Shown here: piece by piece, positions 1 through 8,909 of the stretch | Position numbering within the stretch: position 1 is the first letter of the stretch | How the letters are laid out: each line of letters begins with the position of its first letter | From: Planctomycetota bacterium | GTDB lineage: Bacteria; Planctomycetota; Phycisphaerae; Phycisphaerales; SM1A02 | Assembly (NCBI GenBank): GCA_003671025.1 | Contig: QWPW01000001.1 | Span: 204,461 to 268,460, forward strand | Length of the DNA: 64,000 bases | Reading direction: 5' to 3' | Translations under genes and position numbers: made by a program | The notes under the pieces: model-generated | Told to the model about the DNA's origin: nothing | The model's database searches: none | What the model saw: the letters and a program-made list of their open reading frames with translations, nothing else

Positions 1-252
1 GCCGATGGCTATCACAACACCATGGCGCAGGATGGCTACAAGCCAGTGAGTGGCTACGCACCCGTGAATGGATACACGCCTGCGAGCGGCTATCGCCAGC
101 CCAACGGATACGTCGCGCCCAATGGTTACAACGGCGCGAACGCGAATGCGCGCTCAGGTGTGAGCGGCTACCACCCTTCGTATCATTCGGGCTACTCGTC
201 TGAGGCGGGACGCAGCGGTGGTGCTTCGTATCGCGGTGGCGGACGGCGTTGA
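1..252 (+). CDS. C-terminal end of a Tyr/Gly-rich repeat protein (partial at window start)
   Basis: The reading frame is open from the first base, so the start lies upstream of the window. The visible 83 residues are built from an irregular repeat around GY with variable linkers (SGY, NGY, PNGY), and end in a glycine/arginine tail, SYRGGGRR. Low-complexity proteins of this kind are usually exported surface or matrix proteins, but no domain is present to prove it. The RGGGRR tail resembles that of the large lipoprotein at 26824-29415, which suggests a shared family or sorting style. Function unknown. Confidence 0.6.
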   Translation, partial: ADGYHNTMAQDGYKPVSGYAPVNGYTPASGYRQPNGYVAPNGYNGANANARSGVSGYHPSYHSGYSSEAGRSGGASYRGGGRR

Positions 253-301
253 TGAGGCGTGAGGGGTTACACAAGCGCGCGAGTCTTTACACTCGTTGGG
301 C

Positions 302-1504
302 ATGAACGTGTCGCCAGTTGCAACACACACTTTGAAGTTGATGCGACGAGCCGTGATTGCGAGTTTTTCTCGCAGTCGCGGCTTGTTGCCATCGGCGGTG
401 AATGATGCGTTGTTTCATTTGCCGACGAGCGTCACCTGCGACACATTGGAGTTGGCGCGCGCGCGTGGATGGTTGGCCGCCGATCTCGGGGCGCGCACAA
501 TTCAGCTGCCCTCGCGATTGGCACTCGATGCGAGTGATGACCGTTTGCGCGATCTGCACTCGGCGGTATGCAGTCAAGAGCGCGGCCCATCGCTGTTTTC
601 CGCGGAGATTCCTCGCGGACGAGTCTTGGGACTCGGGTGTAGCGCCATCGCTGCACCAGGCATTGTGCTGACTGATGTCTGTCCTCATCGTGGCGTTGTC
701 GCGCAGCATCACCGCGCGCTGTCGTCGTATGTGATCGCTCGTCCGCCGCGACGATTGCCGGGAACGAGCGCGCTCATCGGCGCGATTGGTCATGACAATT
801 TTTATCACTGGATGTTTGATGTGTTGCCGCGCATTGGTTTGATCCGCGATGGCGCGCTTCGTTCCATCGATCAATGGATCGTGGCACGGACCACGCTGGC
901 CGTCGCGACCGAATTACTCGCACGAGCGGGCATCGACCGCTCATGCATCGTGGAGATTGGTCGCGGCGGACACATCGAATGCGAGCGACTCATCGTGACG
1001 AGTGCGCCCGGAGAAATCTGCGAGCCGACTCCGCGCAGCGTCGCGTTCTTGCGCGAGGCGTTGAGTCCAACCACGGCGATCAATGGGAACCCAGCGCCGA
1101 TTGCGCGACGCATCTATGTCGCGCGCCGCGGGCGACGTCGTGTCGCTAATGAAGCGTCACTCCAAGGATTGTTCACGCGCTTTGGAATCGAAGTGGTGTC
1201 CATGGAGGGACGATCACTCGATGAACAAATCGCGGCATTCTCCGGCGCGGAACTCATCATCGCGCCGCATGGCGCAGCGTTGGCGCACATCATTCATGCG
1301 CGCGTTGGTGCGACGCTGCTGGAGTTGATGCCGCCTGATTACAACAATCCGAGTTTCTTCGTACTCGCAGGAGCGTGCGGCATGCGCTACGGCGCGATCA
1401 GCGGCTCGCGCGCGACGGGCGCGCGCGGACACGCGAGTGAAGCGAACTTCGACATCGACAGCGCAACGCTCGAGCGAGCGCTCGAAGTGGCACTGCAAGG
1501 TTGA
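302..1504 (+). CDS. Glycosyltransferase family 61 (DUF563) protein
   Basis: The protein of about 400 residues carries the two hallmark regions of the GT61/DUF563 family. These are a GHDNFYHWMFDVLPR segment near residue 163 and an APHGAALAHI segment near residue 322, followed by a LELMPPDY-like stretch. GT61 enzymes are inverting transferases acting on cell-surface polysaccharides or glycans; the acceptor cannot be told from sequence. There is no signal peptide, which fits a cytoplasmic enzyme. An in-frame TTG at 296 is an alternative start; I prefer the ATG at 302. No sugar-nucleotide pathway genes adjoin it. Confidence 0.85.
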   Translation: MNVSPVATHTLKLMRRAVIASFSRSRGLLPSAVNDALFHLPTSVTCDTLELARARGWLAADLGARTIQLPSRLALDASDDRLRDLHSAVCSQERGPSLFSAEIPRGRVLGLGCSAIAAPGIVLTDVCPHRGVVAQHHRALSSYVIARPPRRLPGTSALIGAIGHDNFYHWMFDVLPRIGLIRDGALRSIDQWIVARTTLAVATELLARAGIDRSCIVEIGRGGHIECERLIVTSAPGEICEPTPRSVAFLREALSPTTAINGNPAPIARRIYVARRGRRRVANEASLQGLFTRFGIEVVSMEGRSLDEQIAAFSGAELIIAPHGAALAHIIHARVGATLLELMPPDYNNPSFFVLAGACGMRYGAISGSRATGARGHASEANFDIDSATLERALEVALQG

Positions 1505-1564
1505 GAAATCCATGATGTCGCGCCGCACCGCGATGCGTTGAAGCAAATGCGCGCGCGGCACAGT

Positions 1565-1837
1565 TCAGTGCGTCACATCAACGGGCGCGAATCCGCACTC
1601 TTTGATGAACCGACGGATCGATGCGATTTGGTGATCACTCTGCAGCGTGCTGCCGCTGCCGTGTGGGCCTTGAAAGGTCATCTCGCGTCCGCTGAGGCGT
1701 ACCTTGATGTGATCGCGTTTGGTCTCCTCCGTGGTGCCGCCGAGCGAATGAAACAACTGGATGACTTCGCGCCAGTGGAGGTTGTGAGAAGTGGGATGTG
1801 CAAAGAGTTGCGCGAGTGTTCGAACATTCTGTGCCAT
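1565..1837 (-). CDS. Small conserved protein with a HicA-like (dsRBD-fold) pattern
   Basis: A protein of about 90 residues with the layout of HicA-type mRNA-interferase-like proteins: an N-terminal helix carrying a WREVIQLFHSLG segment, a beta region with DHIKVRLSGREMTF and a PHG motif, and a C-terminal IRRFIKECGF helix. The conserved HicA histidine could be the one in DHIKV. No HicB-like antitoxin gene lies beside it, so a classical toxin-antitoxin pair is not supported; it may be a stand-alone housekeeping relative. The ATG at 1837 is chosen over a TTG at 1888. Confidence 0.6.
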   Translation of the reverse strand: MAQNVRTLAQLFAHPTSHNLHWREVIQLFHSLGGTTEETKRDHIKVRLSGREMTFQGPHGSGSTLQSDHQIASIRRFIKECGFAPVDVTH

Positions 1838-2163
1838 GAGGAATCTGGTTCTTTCGGCGCGAAAGTGGCCCGAGTGAGCGACGATCAACGCTGGGTGCGA
1901 GAGGTACGGACGCGTGATGATTCTCGCTACGACAATGTCATTTGGCGCGCGGAATCAGCGAGTTCGCGGTGCATTGGGGATTGTTCCTCAAGGTGCGGCG
2001 GGCTTCATTTCCAGAGTTGATGTCAGTCGAGCGCGCGTAGTCAGGATCATTCGCGACAACGCGCTCTCAACAGGAAGTTCCGCACCGTTGGTACAAGTAG
2101 TCGCGACCACTGGATGAACTCGTGGCTGGTTTGGGCGGTCATCGCGAACGATGACAGTCGCAT

Positions 2164-3408
2164 GTGATCACACCGCAGCTCAGACGATTGAAGGCGACGA
2201 ACCCGACCATGCATTGCACTCTTCACGCGCATTCGCGTTTGCATCGATCCCCCGCGCGCATCACCGCGCCCTGCATCGCTCTGGTGATGATGTTGTTTGC
2301 TGGTTGCGTCACTGAGCAATCGGCCTCGCCGTACTGCCCAACCAAAGATGCATGGGAACGAAAGTTGCCTGAGGAAGTTGGCTTCGACAGCGAGCGCCTC
2401 GCGGACGCGATTGCGTGGGCGCAGACGCAAGCGACCGACACGCCTGCGGATTTTTCGACGCAGAGTGAAGTCTTCGGCAGGCAGCTCGGTCCGATTCCGA
2501 AGAGCCGTGCGGCCACCAATGGAATCATCCTGCGTCATGGTTACATCGTGGCTGAGTTTGGTGACATCGAAGCGGTGGATCCGACCTACAGCGTGGCGAA
2601 GAGTTACTTGTCGACGCTTGTTGGTTTGACCATCGATCGCGGAATGATTGGCAGCGTCAGCGATCCCGTTCAGCTGGTTGTGAACGACGGCGGCTACGAC
2701 TCGCCGCAAAATTCCAAAGTCACATGGCGCCATCACGTGACGCAAACCAGCGAGTGGCAGGGCGAATTGTTCGGCAAGTCCACGTCGTTCATCGGTAAGG
2801 ACGAATACGGGCAGAGTGAAATGAAGGCCCGCGAAATGAATGAGCCAGGAACTCACTATGAATACAACGACGTGCGCGTCAATCGCCTTGCGTTGTCGTT
2901 GCTGCGGCTGTGGAAGCGCCCTCTTCCTGATGTGCTGAAGACGGAAATCATGGATCCCATCGGTGCCTCCAAGACATGGCGCTATATCCCCTACGACAAC
3001 GCGATCGTTGATGTCGATGGAACACAAATGGCGTCATCGAGCGGAGGCACGCGTTGGGGCGGAGGTCTTTGGATGAGTTCGCTCGACCACGCGCGCTTTG
3101 GTCTCTTCATTTCACGCAGTGGGAATTGGAATGGCCAGCAGCTCATTTCGCGCGAGTGGATTGCGCAAGCGACTTCGCTGCAAGGCGTGAATCCCGAGTA
3201 CGGCTACTTGTGGTGGCTCAACACAACTGGTCGCTGGCCCGCCGCGCCGAGGAGTAGTTTTTCAGCGCAAGGCTGGGGCGGCAATTCTATTTGGATTGAT
3301 CCGGAACACGATCTCGTGGTGGTCTGGCGTTGGCATGCCGGAGGAGGCGCGCAAGCCGAGTTTTACGAACGCATCGTGGGCGCGCTGGCTCACACCGACG
3401 CGAAGTGA
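2164..3408 (+). CDS. Beta-lactamase-fold serine hydrolase lipoprotein (class C/esterase family)
   Basis: An exported protein of about 414 residues. A hydrophobic stretch ending in LMMLFAGC is a lipoprotein signal with Cys as the acylation site. The body has the penicillin-binding/beta-lactamase fold motifs: SVAK (Ser143, Lys146) as the SxxK nucleophile motif, a YND motif in place of YxN, and a glycine-rich HAGGG segment near the C-terminus replacing KTG. These features fit the broad serine hydrolase family (esterases, D-amino-peptidases), not a proven beta-lactamase. The GTG at 2164 gives a long N-region; the ATG at 2209 is an alternative start. Confidence 0.85.
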   Translation: MITPQLRRLKATNPTMHCTLHAHSRLHRSPARITAPCIALVMMLFAGCVTEQSASPYCPTKDAWERKLPEEVGFDSERLADAIAWAQTQATDTPADFSTQSEVFGRQLGPIPKSRAATNGIILRHGYIVAEFGDIEAVDPTYSVAKSYLSTLVGLTIDRGMIGSVSDPVQLVVNDGGYDSPQNSKVTWRHHVTQTSEWQGELFGKSTSFIGKDEYGQSEMKAREMNEPGTHYEYNDVRVNRLALSLLRLWKRPLPDVLKTEIMDPIGASKTWRYIPYDNAIVDVDGTQMASSSGGTRWGGGLWMSSLDHARFGLFISRSGNWNGQQLISREWIAQATSLQGVNPEYGYLWWLNTTGRWPAAPRSSFSAQGWGGNSIWIDPEHDLVVVWRWHAGGGAQAEFYERIVGALAHTDAK

Positions 3409-3429
3409 TCGCACGCGGAACTTTGCACA

Positions 3430-3532
3430 AACGAACGCGCATCGGACGAACGCGCATGGGACAGGCACATTTTTTCGCAGCCTCGAAGTCGCGCTCGCGC
3501 GCACCGATTGAGCCGCGGACGTGCCTGTCCCC
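3430..3532. repeat. Inverted pair of the GGGACAGGCAC repeat, with a direct repeat at its left edge
   Basis: Between two convergent genes, TGGGACAGGCAC at 3457-3468 faces GTGCCTGTCCCC at 3521-3532, leaving about 50 bases between the arms. Just left of it the 11-mer CGAACGCGCAT occurs twice, 16 bases apart (about 3432-3457). The 16-mer ATGGGACAGGCACATT at 3456 recurs exactly at 30952. An inverted pair of a dispersed short palindromic unit in a convergent spacer resembles REP/BIME elements; no transposase is nearby. Confidence 0.7.
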
Positions 3533-3594
3533 GATAGAACCCAACTTGAACCCAACACAAACATGGAATTGATCGCGGAAATCCGCGCGACGCG

Positions 3595-4455
3595 TCAATC
3601 AAAAGTCATCGTCTGCGCAGCAGGAGCGGGGGATGTATCCACCGCAACGATTTTGAGATCAGCGCTCGCTTCACCGCCGCCTTGAACATTGGTGGTGATC
3701 TTGAACCATTTGAGATGGGTCACGCCAAGTTGGCTCAGATCGATCGAAGCCATCTTGAGTTCATAGGTTCCTGATTGTGGAGAACCATTCTGATTCCAGC
3801 GGCCAACCCACACCTTTGTGGGATTGATCGAAGCGATGTCCACGGCGCGCACTTCGACCGGCGTGCCGATCTCGTGAAGGTCGTCGTCGAGTGCTTGAAT
3901 CGTCATCACGCTGTTGCCCTGGTCTTCAAAGATGAAGAGTTCAGGACGCGAGTCTTGGGCAAAGTTACTGTCCCAAATCTGCGTCTCGAGTCCGACGATG
4001 AAGCCATAGCCGGCTTGCGTCTGAAGCTGAACCCGGTTGTTCAAATTCGCGTTGCCCCACGCGAGTTTCATGCGATCCGCAAACAGCAATCGATCTTGAT
4101 CAGAGATGCTGGCGGGGTTGCCGTCCTCGGCTTCGATGTAGCGAACTCCCGGAGTTCCCACTGTGGCGAGGTGCCCGTTTTGCGTGCGAAATCGCGCGAG
4201 CGGGCCGTTGTAAGTGAGTTGAAGCACCTGCCCTGGATAGACAAATTCACTCTCGTTCACCTGCACGCCGTCGCTGAACACAATGCGATTGAGAAGCACA
4301 TCGGCGACAACGGCATCACGTGGATTCGCGTAGCCCGGAGTGGTGGTGTAGATGTTCGGTCGTGAGCTCGAAGAGCCGCCGACAGGAGGGGCCGATGCTG
4401 CGCCGAGAGAAGCTGTCGCGAGAACAACGGCGGCAAGTGCGAAGCGAGTTGGCAT
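3595..4455 (-). CDS. Secreted protein of unknown function
   Basis: A 286-residue protein with a clear Sec signal peptide (MPTRFALAAVVLATASLGAA, cleavage near residue 22). A beta-rich mature part follows with no family I can name. It has segments such as DQDRLLFADRMKLAW and ELFIFEDQGNSVM, and ends in a short Ala/Pro-rich tail. The alternating hydrophobic pattern suggests an extracellular beta-sandwich. It is a single gene, convergent with the serine hydrolase and preceded by a 447-base spacer. The ATG at 4455 directly precedes the signal peptide, so the start is secure. Confidence 0.7.
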   Translation of the reverse strand: MPTRFALAAVVLATASLGAASAPPVGGSSSSRPNIYTTTPGYANPRDAVVADVLLNRIVFSDGVQVNESEFVYPGQVLQLTYNGPLARFRTQNGHLATVGTPGVRYIEAEDGNPASISDQDRLLFADRMKLAWGNANLNNRVQLQTQAGYGFIVGLETQIWDSNFAQDSRPELFIFEDQGNSVMTIQALDDDLHEIGTPVEVRAVDIASINPTKVWVGRWNQNGSPQSGTYELKMASIDLSQLGVTHLKWFKITTNVQGGGEASADLKIVAVDTSPAPAAQTMTFD

Positions 4456-4734
4456 AGTGTGATCCTCAAGTGTTCCCTCAGGGACGACCCGAGAAGAACG
4501 GTGCTAGACGAAGAGCTGACCAATCAGATTCAAATCAAGTCTGGGGTGAACTCCGCGCAAGAATGGGCAAGATGCTGCATGTTGCGGGTTGAATGACGCC
4601 GAATGTGACGATTGTGCAGCGCTACAGGCATCGGGAGCCGCCCCATTGTCGCCCATTACGACCATTCCGCGAGCCCGCACTCATGCCGAAACGGTGACTC
4701 ACGCGATGCCGTGCCATCAGTTTTCCCCGCGTAA

Positions 4735-4782
4735 TGGTGCCCGCCCTAAATCGCTCCCGCGAATGTGCCTGTCCTAAATCGC
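4735..4782. repeat. Imperfect direct repeat ending in CCTAAATCGC, with a GGACAGGCAC copy on the minus strand
   Basis: GGTGCCCGCCCTAAATCGC (4735-4753) and TGTGCCTGTCCTAAATCGC (4764-4782) are near-identical and 29 bases apart. Read on the minus strand, the second contains GGACAGGCACATTCG, which matches the copy at 30955-30969 inside the DUF2339 gene over 15 bases. It belongs to the repeat family seen at 3456. Confidence 0.6.
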
Positions 4783-4827
4783 GCGAACCGCAACCGCGCC
4801 TCGCGCCCAGTCGCTCATTCCACGCGT

Positions 4828-4877
4828 AAAAAAACACAGCGGCCCGTCGTTGATCTAAGTGGATCAACGCGGGCCGC
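4828..4877 (-). terminator. Factor-independent terminator of the EF-hand gene
   Basis: On the minus strand, GCGGCCC plus CGTTGATC (right arm 4862-4877, left arm 4839-4855) forms a stem of about 16 pairs with one bulge and a 6-base loop. It is followed by TGTGTTTTTTT (the run of A at 4828-4834 on the plus strand). It begins about 25 bases past the stop codon of the EF-hand gene. Confidence 0.9.
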
Positions 4878-4902
4878 CGTGAAGCAATCACATGTGCGCG
4901 AA

Positions 4903-5760
4903 TCAGTTGTTCGCTGGTGGGCGATTACCGCCACGGGAACCGCGCGCGCGTGGCGCTTCGGGGGCGTCGGCGCCTTCCGCTTCCTTTGATTCTTCGTTCT
5001 GGAAGAGTGAGTGGCCCGACTCTTCTGCGTCATGCAACTTCTTGACGCTGGCCTTTGCTGCGGCGGTGTCGCCGTTGAGGATGGCCTTCTCGATATCAAA
5101 CGAAATCATGATCACGTCGAGAATCTGGCGACGCAACTCCGACTGATACTTCGCGGTGTCCTCGCCGAACTTCGCCTTCGCCGCGTCAGACATCTTGACG
5201 CCCGCGATGCCGCCCTTGGAACCGACCAGCCCCATCTGAAGTGCTTGCACGCTTGCGAGATCCGCAGTGAGCGTCGATGCGTCGAGCGCCGATTTGTTGA
5301 GCGCCTGGAACCCGCGGTTGGCTTGCTTCATCGAGCCCTCGAAGCTCGGTGCGCCGCCACGACCTGCACCGCCTGCGCCCTGACCGCCGCCCTGACCAGC
5401 GCCTTGACCGCCGCGCAGGCCGCCTTCCTTCACGATGATCTCGATCTCGATCTTGTCGACGAAGCCATCCTTGTTGGTGTCGGCGCGATCGAAGATGCGC
5501 ACCGCCATTTGCTCTGGCATCTCGTCGCGCGAGAGCTTGCCGTCGCCGTTGGCATCGGCAGCCATCATGCGCTCAATCGCTTGAGCGGGATCGCCACCAC
5601 GCATGCCCTGACCTTGACCTTGGCCTTGACCCTGACCCTGACCTTGACCCTGGCCGCGTCCTTGTCCGCCAGCTGGAGGCGGAAACGTGCCGTCTTGCGC
5701 AAGAACGCTCGAGGCGAGTGCGAGGGTGAGAGCCGCGGCGAGAGTAGTCGTCAACTTCAT
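4903..5760 (-). CDS. Secreted EF-hand protein with a Gly-Gln repeat
   Basis: The mature protein follows a signal peptide (MKLTTTLAAALTLALASSVLAQ). A run of GQ dipeptides lies near residues 31-51, written in a degenerate hexamer. Two EF-hand Ca-binding loops follow, DANGDGKLSRDE and DTNKDGFVDKIE, then a Gly/Gln linker, a helical region of about 110 residues, and a disordered Arg/Gly/Pro tail. Paired EF-hands bind calcium; the partner is unknown. The ATG at 5760 is preferred over one 14 codons upstream because it opens the signal peptide. A strong terminator follows the gene. Confidence 0.85.
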   Translation of the reverse strand: MKLTTTLAAALTLALASSVLAQDGTFPPPAGGQGRGQGQGQGQGQGQGQGQGMRGGDPAQAIERMMAADANGDGKLSRDEMPEQMAVRIFDRADTNKDGFVDKIEIEIIVKEGGLRGGQGAGQGGGQGAGGAGRGGAPSFEGSMKQANRGFQALNKSALDASTLTADLASVQALQMGLVGSKGGIAGVKMSDAAKAKFGEDTAKYQSELRRQILDVIMISFDIEKAILNGDTAAAKASVKKLHDAEESGHSLFQNEESKEAEGADAPEAPRARGSRGGNRPPANN

Positions 5761-5895
5761 GTTCGATATGCCTGTTCTGCGGCCGAAAAAGGCCGACTTC
5801 ACACGGATGTGTTCTGCCGCGCGGCGCCCGACTTTGGGTGCCCGTGCGGTGTGCGTGATTCAACGCGCATCACCCGCGCGCGATTGCGCCATCAG

Positions 5896-5935
5896 CAAAA
5901 AGAAACGCGCGAGTGCCACTGTGGACACTCGCGCG
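5896..5935 (-). terminator. Factor-independent terminator of the propeller-cytochrome gene
   Basis: CGCGCGAGTG (5906-5915) and CACTCGCGCG (5926-5935) form a perfect 10-pair stem with a 10-base loop. On the minus strand it is followed by TTTCTTTTTG. It lies about 90 bases past the stop of the gene at 6025-8724. Confidence 0.85.
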
Positions 5936-6024
5936 GAATATATGAAAGACATCATCGCACGCGCGCTCGACACTCTCACGCGATGGGTGTGATCAACTCG
6001 CAGAGGCGCCGGTGCGAACCTGCG

Positions 6025-8724
6025 TTATGGACACGCGCCCCAACTGCTCAGCAGAATTGCCAGGTCAGCGGCATCGGTCGTGCCGCTCTGATTGAGGTCG
6101 CTCACGCCAGGCAGGTTCCAACCGCTCAACAACGCGGCGAGGTCGGCGCCGTTCACCACATGATCAAGCTGGCTCGGCGAGATATCGCCAAGACATGGTG
6201 ATGGCACGCTCGCTGCATTGGCGGGATCGCTGCCCGCATCGCGTTCATCGCGATCAAAGTATCCGTCGAGATCGCGATCAATGCCCAGCCGAGTTTGCGA
6301 GCCCGCAGGAACAAGCGTGTACGTGAGTTCACTGCCGGTACTCGCGAGCGCCAACAGCGCCGATGTCGTGAGCGTCGCGTCATCGGCGCGATCGCTGCGA
6401 AACACGCCACTCTGCAACATGTAACCGCGCGCAATGCCCGCGACGTTGCCTTTGACAATCAAGCCAGCGCTGTTGCCGTTGGCAATGCTGATCAATTGCG
6501 TGATGCGCGCGGTGTCGTTGTTCACGCCGTTCGCGGTGGTCTGTGCACCGATGCCCGCGTGAGTGCCCGCACCAAATGAAAGACAGAACGCTTCGACGTC
6601 GCGGCGTTGCTGCGCGCCGGTCGTGCCTGCTGGAAACGCGAAGCCCTGCGAGAGAACATCTTGCAACGTTGCTTCTTCGCCGTTGTGATCGAAACCAAAT
6701 CCGCGCAGCGCGGTGGTCGATGCGCGTGTCGCACCAGTCTTGCGCCACACATCACGCAGCGGCGCGTTCTTGCGATTCTGCGCTTCGCCTCCTGGCGCAG
6801 GAATGTCAACGATGTTGTTCGTTCCCGCGAGTCCAGAGTGACAGTTGAGACACGTGAGTCCCGGAGGCGCGCCGAAGATTTGCGCAGTATTGAAGATCGT
6901 TTGCCCAACGGTGGGGTTGCCCGTGCCACCAACTCCAGTGACCACGCCACCGACAATGGGAAGCGAAGTCTTCAGCGTGTTGTCAATGTTGCGATTGGGG
7001 TTGGGTGGGAACACCAACGACGCGAGGTAGTTTTGCAGCGAACTCATTTCCGCGACCGTGATCTCCGCGTCGCGACCTTGCAGATGAGTAAACGCCACAT
7101 TGAATTCAGTGAGGTCGTCCTTCTCGCCGCGCCAGTGAAACGGCTCATTGCCGATGATTCCCACCATCGTCTGGGTGGTCATCGGTCCCTTCATCGGATG
7201 CCAACTGATGCAGCCCGGCACTTGGCATGTTTCGTCGAACGCTTCCACTGCGCCAGTAGGATCACCCAGATCCCAACCGAGGCGATCACTGCGTCCATCG
7301 ATGTGACACGTCGCGCACGAAGTGTGTCCCAGTCCTGACGTTCGATTGGTGTCGAAGAGAAACTCGCGTCCCGCTTTCACCAGCGCGGGAGTCGTGTCGT
7401 GAAACGATGTGCGCGCACTCTCGACATACGAGCTCGTGCTGATCGCGCTGACCGAAGCGTCAAAACGATTAAGGGCGTAGACAAACGCGCCCGAAGGCGA
7501 CGCGACAATTCCGCTCGGTCCTTCGCCGACATCAATGCGCGCGAGCCGCGAACCCGTCGGCGAAAGCGCGATGACGCAATTGGAACCAAGTGCCGCGACG
7601 AAGATCGCGCTGCTATCGGGCAGCCACGCGACGCCGCGCGGATCACCGATCGATTGCCAACGCTCGAGTGCGGGAATGCTCGATGTCGCGTAAGTGAGAT
7701 GGGGATTGAGATCCACAATCGTCGGCGTGCCCACGCCACCTGCAGGAACAAACGCGCCCTGCATCTTGGCGAATTTTCCGTCGAGCTTCGGTTCGAAACG
7801 AATCTCGTTGCGCGCTTCGATGCCCACCGTGAAGATCGTTCCGTTGTTAGCAACGCCGATGCTAGCGACGCACGTCATCAAGCTGGGCACATACGTCGTC
7901 GCGAGTGTGCTCGCATTGACCACGGCGATGTCGTTGTCCACCACGCCCCACGTCACCAGCGAAGTCCAGTTGCGATTGTTGTCATCCAACCATTGATTGG
8001 CCGCGTTCTTGCGCACGATGTGCGCGACGCGCGGAGGATTCGGTTGACCAACAGTGCGCGGCGGATCAAACAACGTGCCCGAGTTGGGCGGAGGATTCAC
8101 GCCCGCGTAGGGACCCGCGGCGCTGTTCACGATTGTCCGCGGAATCACCGTGGTTTTGTTGCCCGACTCGAACACCGCGAGATACACCTTGGTGCCATCA
8201 GGACTCACCGCCAACGCGCGCGGCGATGCACCAAGAATCGCGGTGCTGGTGAGCACGGGGACGGCCAACGACGGATCGAAGCTCACGAGTTTGCTCGAAG
8301 CTGCGAGCGAAACAAACGCGCGCGCAGGCTTCGCGGTGAAGACGATGTCTGCAGGTTCATCGCCGACATTGATCGTGCGCACCACGCGCATCGATGGAAG
8401 ATCCACCACGCTCACCGAGTCGGAAATCTGATTCACCACCCAAACTTCGCTGCTACTGCGCGCGCGCACCGACACGGGATCAACTCCGACCGCGACGGCG
8501 CCGCGACGAACTGGCAGTCCGCTCACAAGATCAAAGACTTCGAGCTGTCCATCGGCGGTATTCACCGCAAGCAGCGTCGTGCCATCAGGGGTGACGTCGA
8601 TGGGATGTGATTGCGGCGACTCGAAGTTCACAAATGCGCCGGTTTGTGCATGCGAAAACGCCGCAGCGCCAAGAGCACTCAGCACGGCGGCGAGTGTGTG
8701 GACGCGCTTCATCTTGCGCGTCAT
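6025..8724 (-). CDS. Secreted YVTN-type beta-propeller / di-haem cytochrome c protein with dockerin-like C-terminus
   Basis: An exported protein of about 899 residues. The signal peptide is MTRKMKRVHTLAAVLSALGA. The N-terminal half has blades of the YVTN/WD40-like kind, with repeated VDLPSMRVVRTINVGDEPADI-type strands. The second half carries two CxxCH haem sites, CATCH and CLNCH, in a layout like MauG/di-haem peroxidase-type cytochromes. The last 60 residues contain two dockerin-like units, VNGADLAALLSGW and DLNQSGTTDAADLAILLSSW, with Ca-loop aspartates. Proteins ending this way are typical of Phycisphaerae. It is probably an extracytoplasmic redox protein; the substrate is unknown. An in-frame ATG at 8712 is an alternative start. 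Confidence 0.88.
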   Translation of the reverse strand: MTRKMKRVHTLAAVLSALGAAAFSHAQTGAFVNFESPQSHPIDVTPDGTTLLAVNTADGQLEVFDLVSGLPVRRGAVAVGVDPVSVRARSSSEVWVVNQISDSVSVVDLPSMRVVRTINVGDEPADIVFTAKPARAFVSLAASSKLVSFDPSLAVPVLTSTAILGASPRALAVSPDGTKVYLAVFESGNKTTVIPRTIVNSAAGPYAGVNPPPNSGTLFDPPRTVGQPNPPRVAHIVRKNAANQWLDDNNRNWTSLVTWGVVDNDIAVVNASTLATTYVPSLMTCVASIGVANNGTIFTVGIEARNEIRFEPKLDGKFAKMQGAFVPAGGVGTPTIVDLNPHLTYATSSIPALERWQSIGDPRGVAWLPDSSAIFVAALGSNCVIALSPTGSRLARIDVGEGPSGIVASPSGAFVYALNRFDASVSAISTSSYVESARTSFHDTTPALVKAGREFLFDTNRTSGLGHTSCATCHIDGRSDRLGWDLGDPTGAVEAFDETCQVPGCISWHPMKGPMTTQTMVGIIGNEPFHWRGEKDDLTEFNVAFTHLQGRDAEITVAEMSSLQNYLASLVFPPNPNRNIDNTLKTSLPIVGGVVTGVGGTGNPTVGQTIFNTAQIFGAPPGLTCLNCHSGLAGTNNIVDIPAPGGEAQNRKNAPLRDVWRKTGATRASTTALRGFGFDHNGEEATLQDVLSQGFAFPAGTTGAQQRRDVEAFCLSFGAGTHAGIGAQTTANGVNNDTARITQLISIANGNSAGLIVKGNVAGIARGYMLQSGVFRSDRADDATLTTSALLALASTGSELTYTLVPAGSQTRLGIDRDLDGYFDRDERDAGSDPANAASVPSPCLGDISPSQLDHVVNGADLAALLSGWNLPGVSDLNQSGTTDAADLAILLSSWGACP

Positions 8725-8909
8725 GAACGAAATCTGTGGTGTCGCAGGGGAGTGGATCATCGTGGTCGAGTTTGCCATCAAATTAGGGCGAGGGACATCG
8801 GGTCGCGAAAAATTCGAGCAATGCTTCAGTCCTTGTGCTGCCAACACTGCGGCGTCGCCGGCGAGGGTTGGTTACGGTGCGTTGGCTCGTCACCCATCGA
8901 AGGAAAATC

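Larger units (their letters stand above)
4456..4902. other. 447-base spacer without a credible gene
   Basis: No frame on either strand shows a convincing protein. The right end holds the terminator of the EF-hand gene (4828-4877). The middle holds an imperfect direct repeat related to the GGGACAGGCAC family (4735-4782). The left part must contain the promoter of the secreted-protein gene at 4455, but I could not assign -35/-10 boxes. Confidence 0.6.

Noticed and set aside
2047-3027. Long minus-strand open frame (326 codons) inside the serine hydrolase gene
   Set aside because: It is the antisense shadow of a gene with clear motifs; its translation is Arg/His-rich with no domain.
5011-6201. 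396-codon plus-strand frame across the EF-hand gene
   Set aside because: It runs through the EF-hand gene and terminator in antisense; the translation is low complexity.
7399-8610. 403-codon plus-strand frame opposite the propeller-cytochrome gene
   Set aside because: Antisense shadow; the minus strand encodes propeller and CxxCH motifs.
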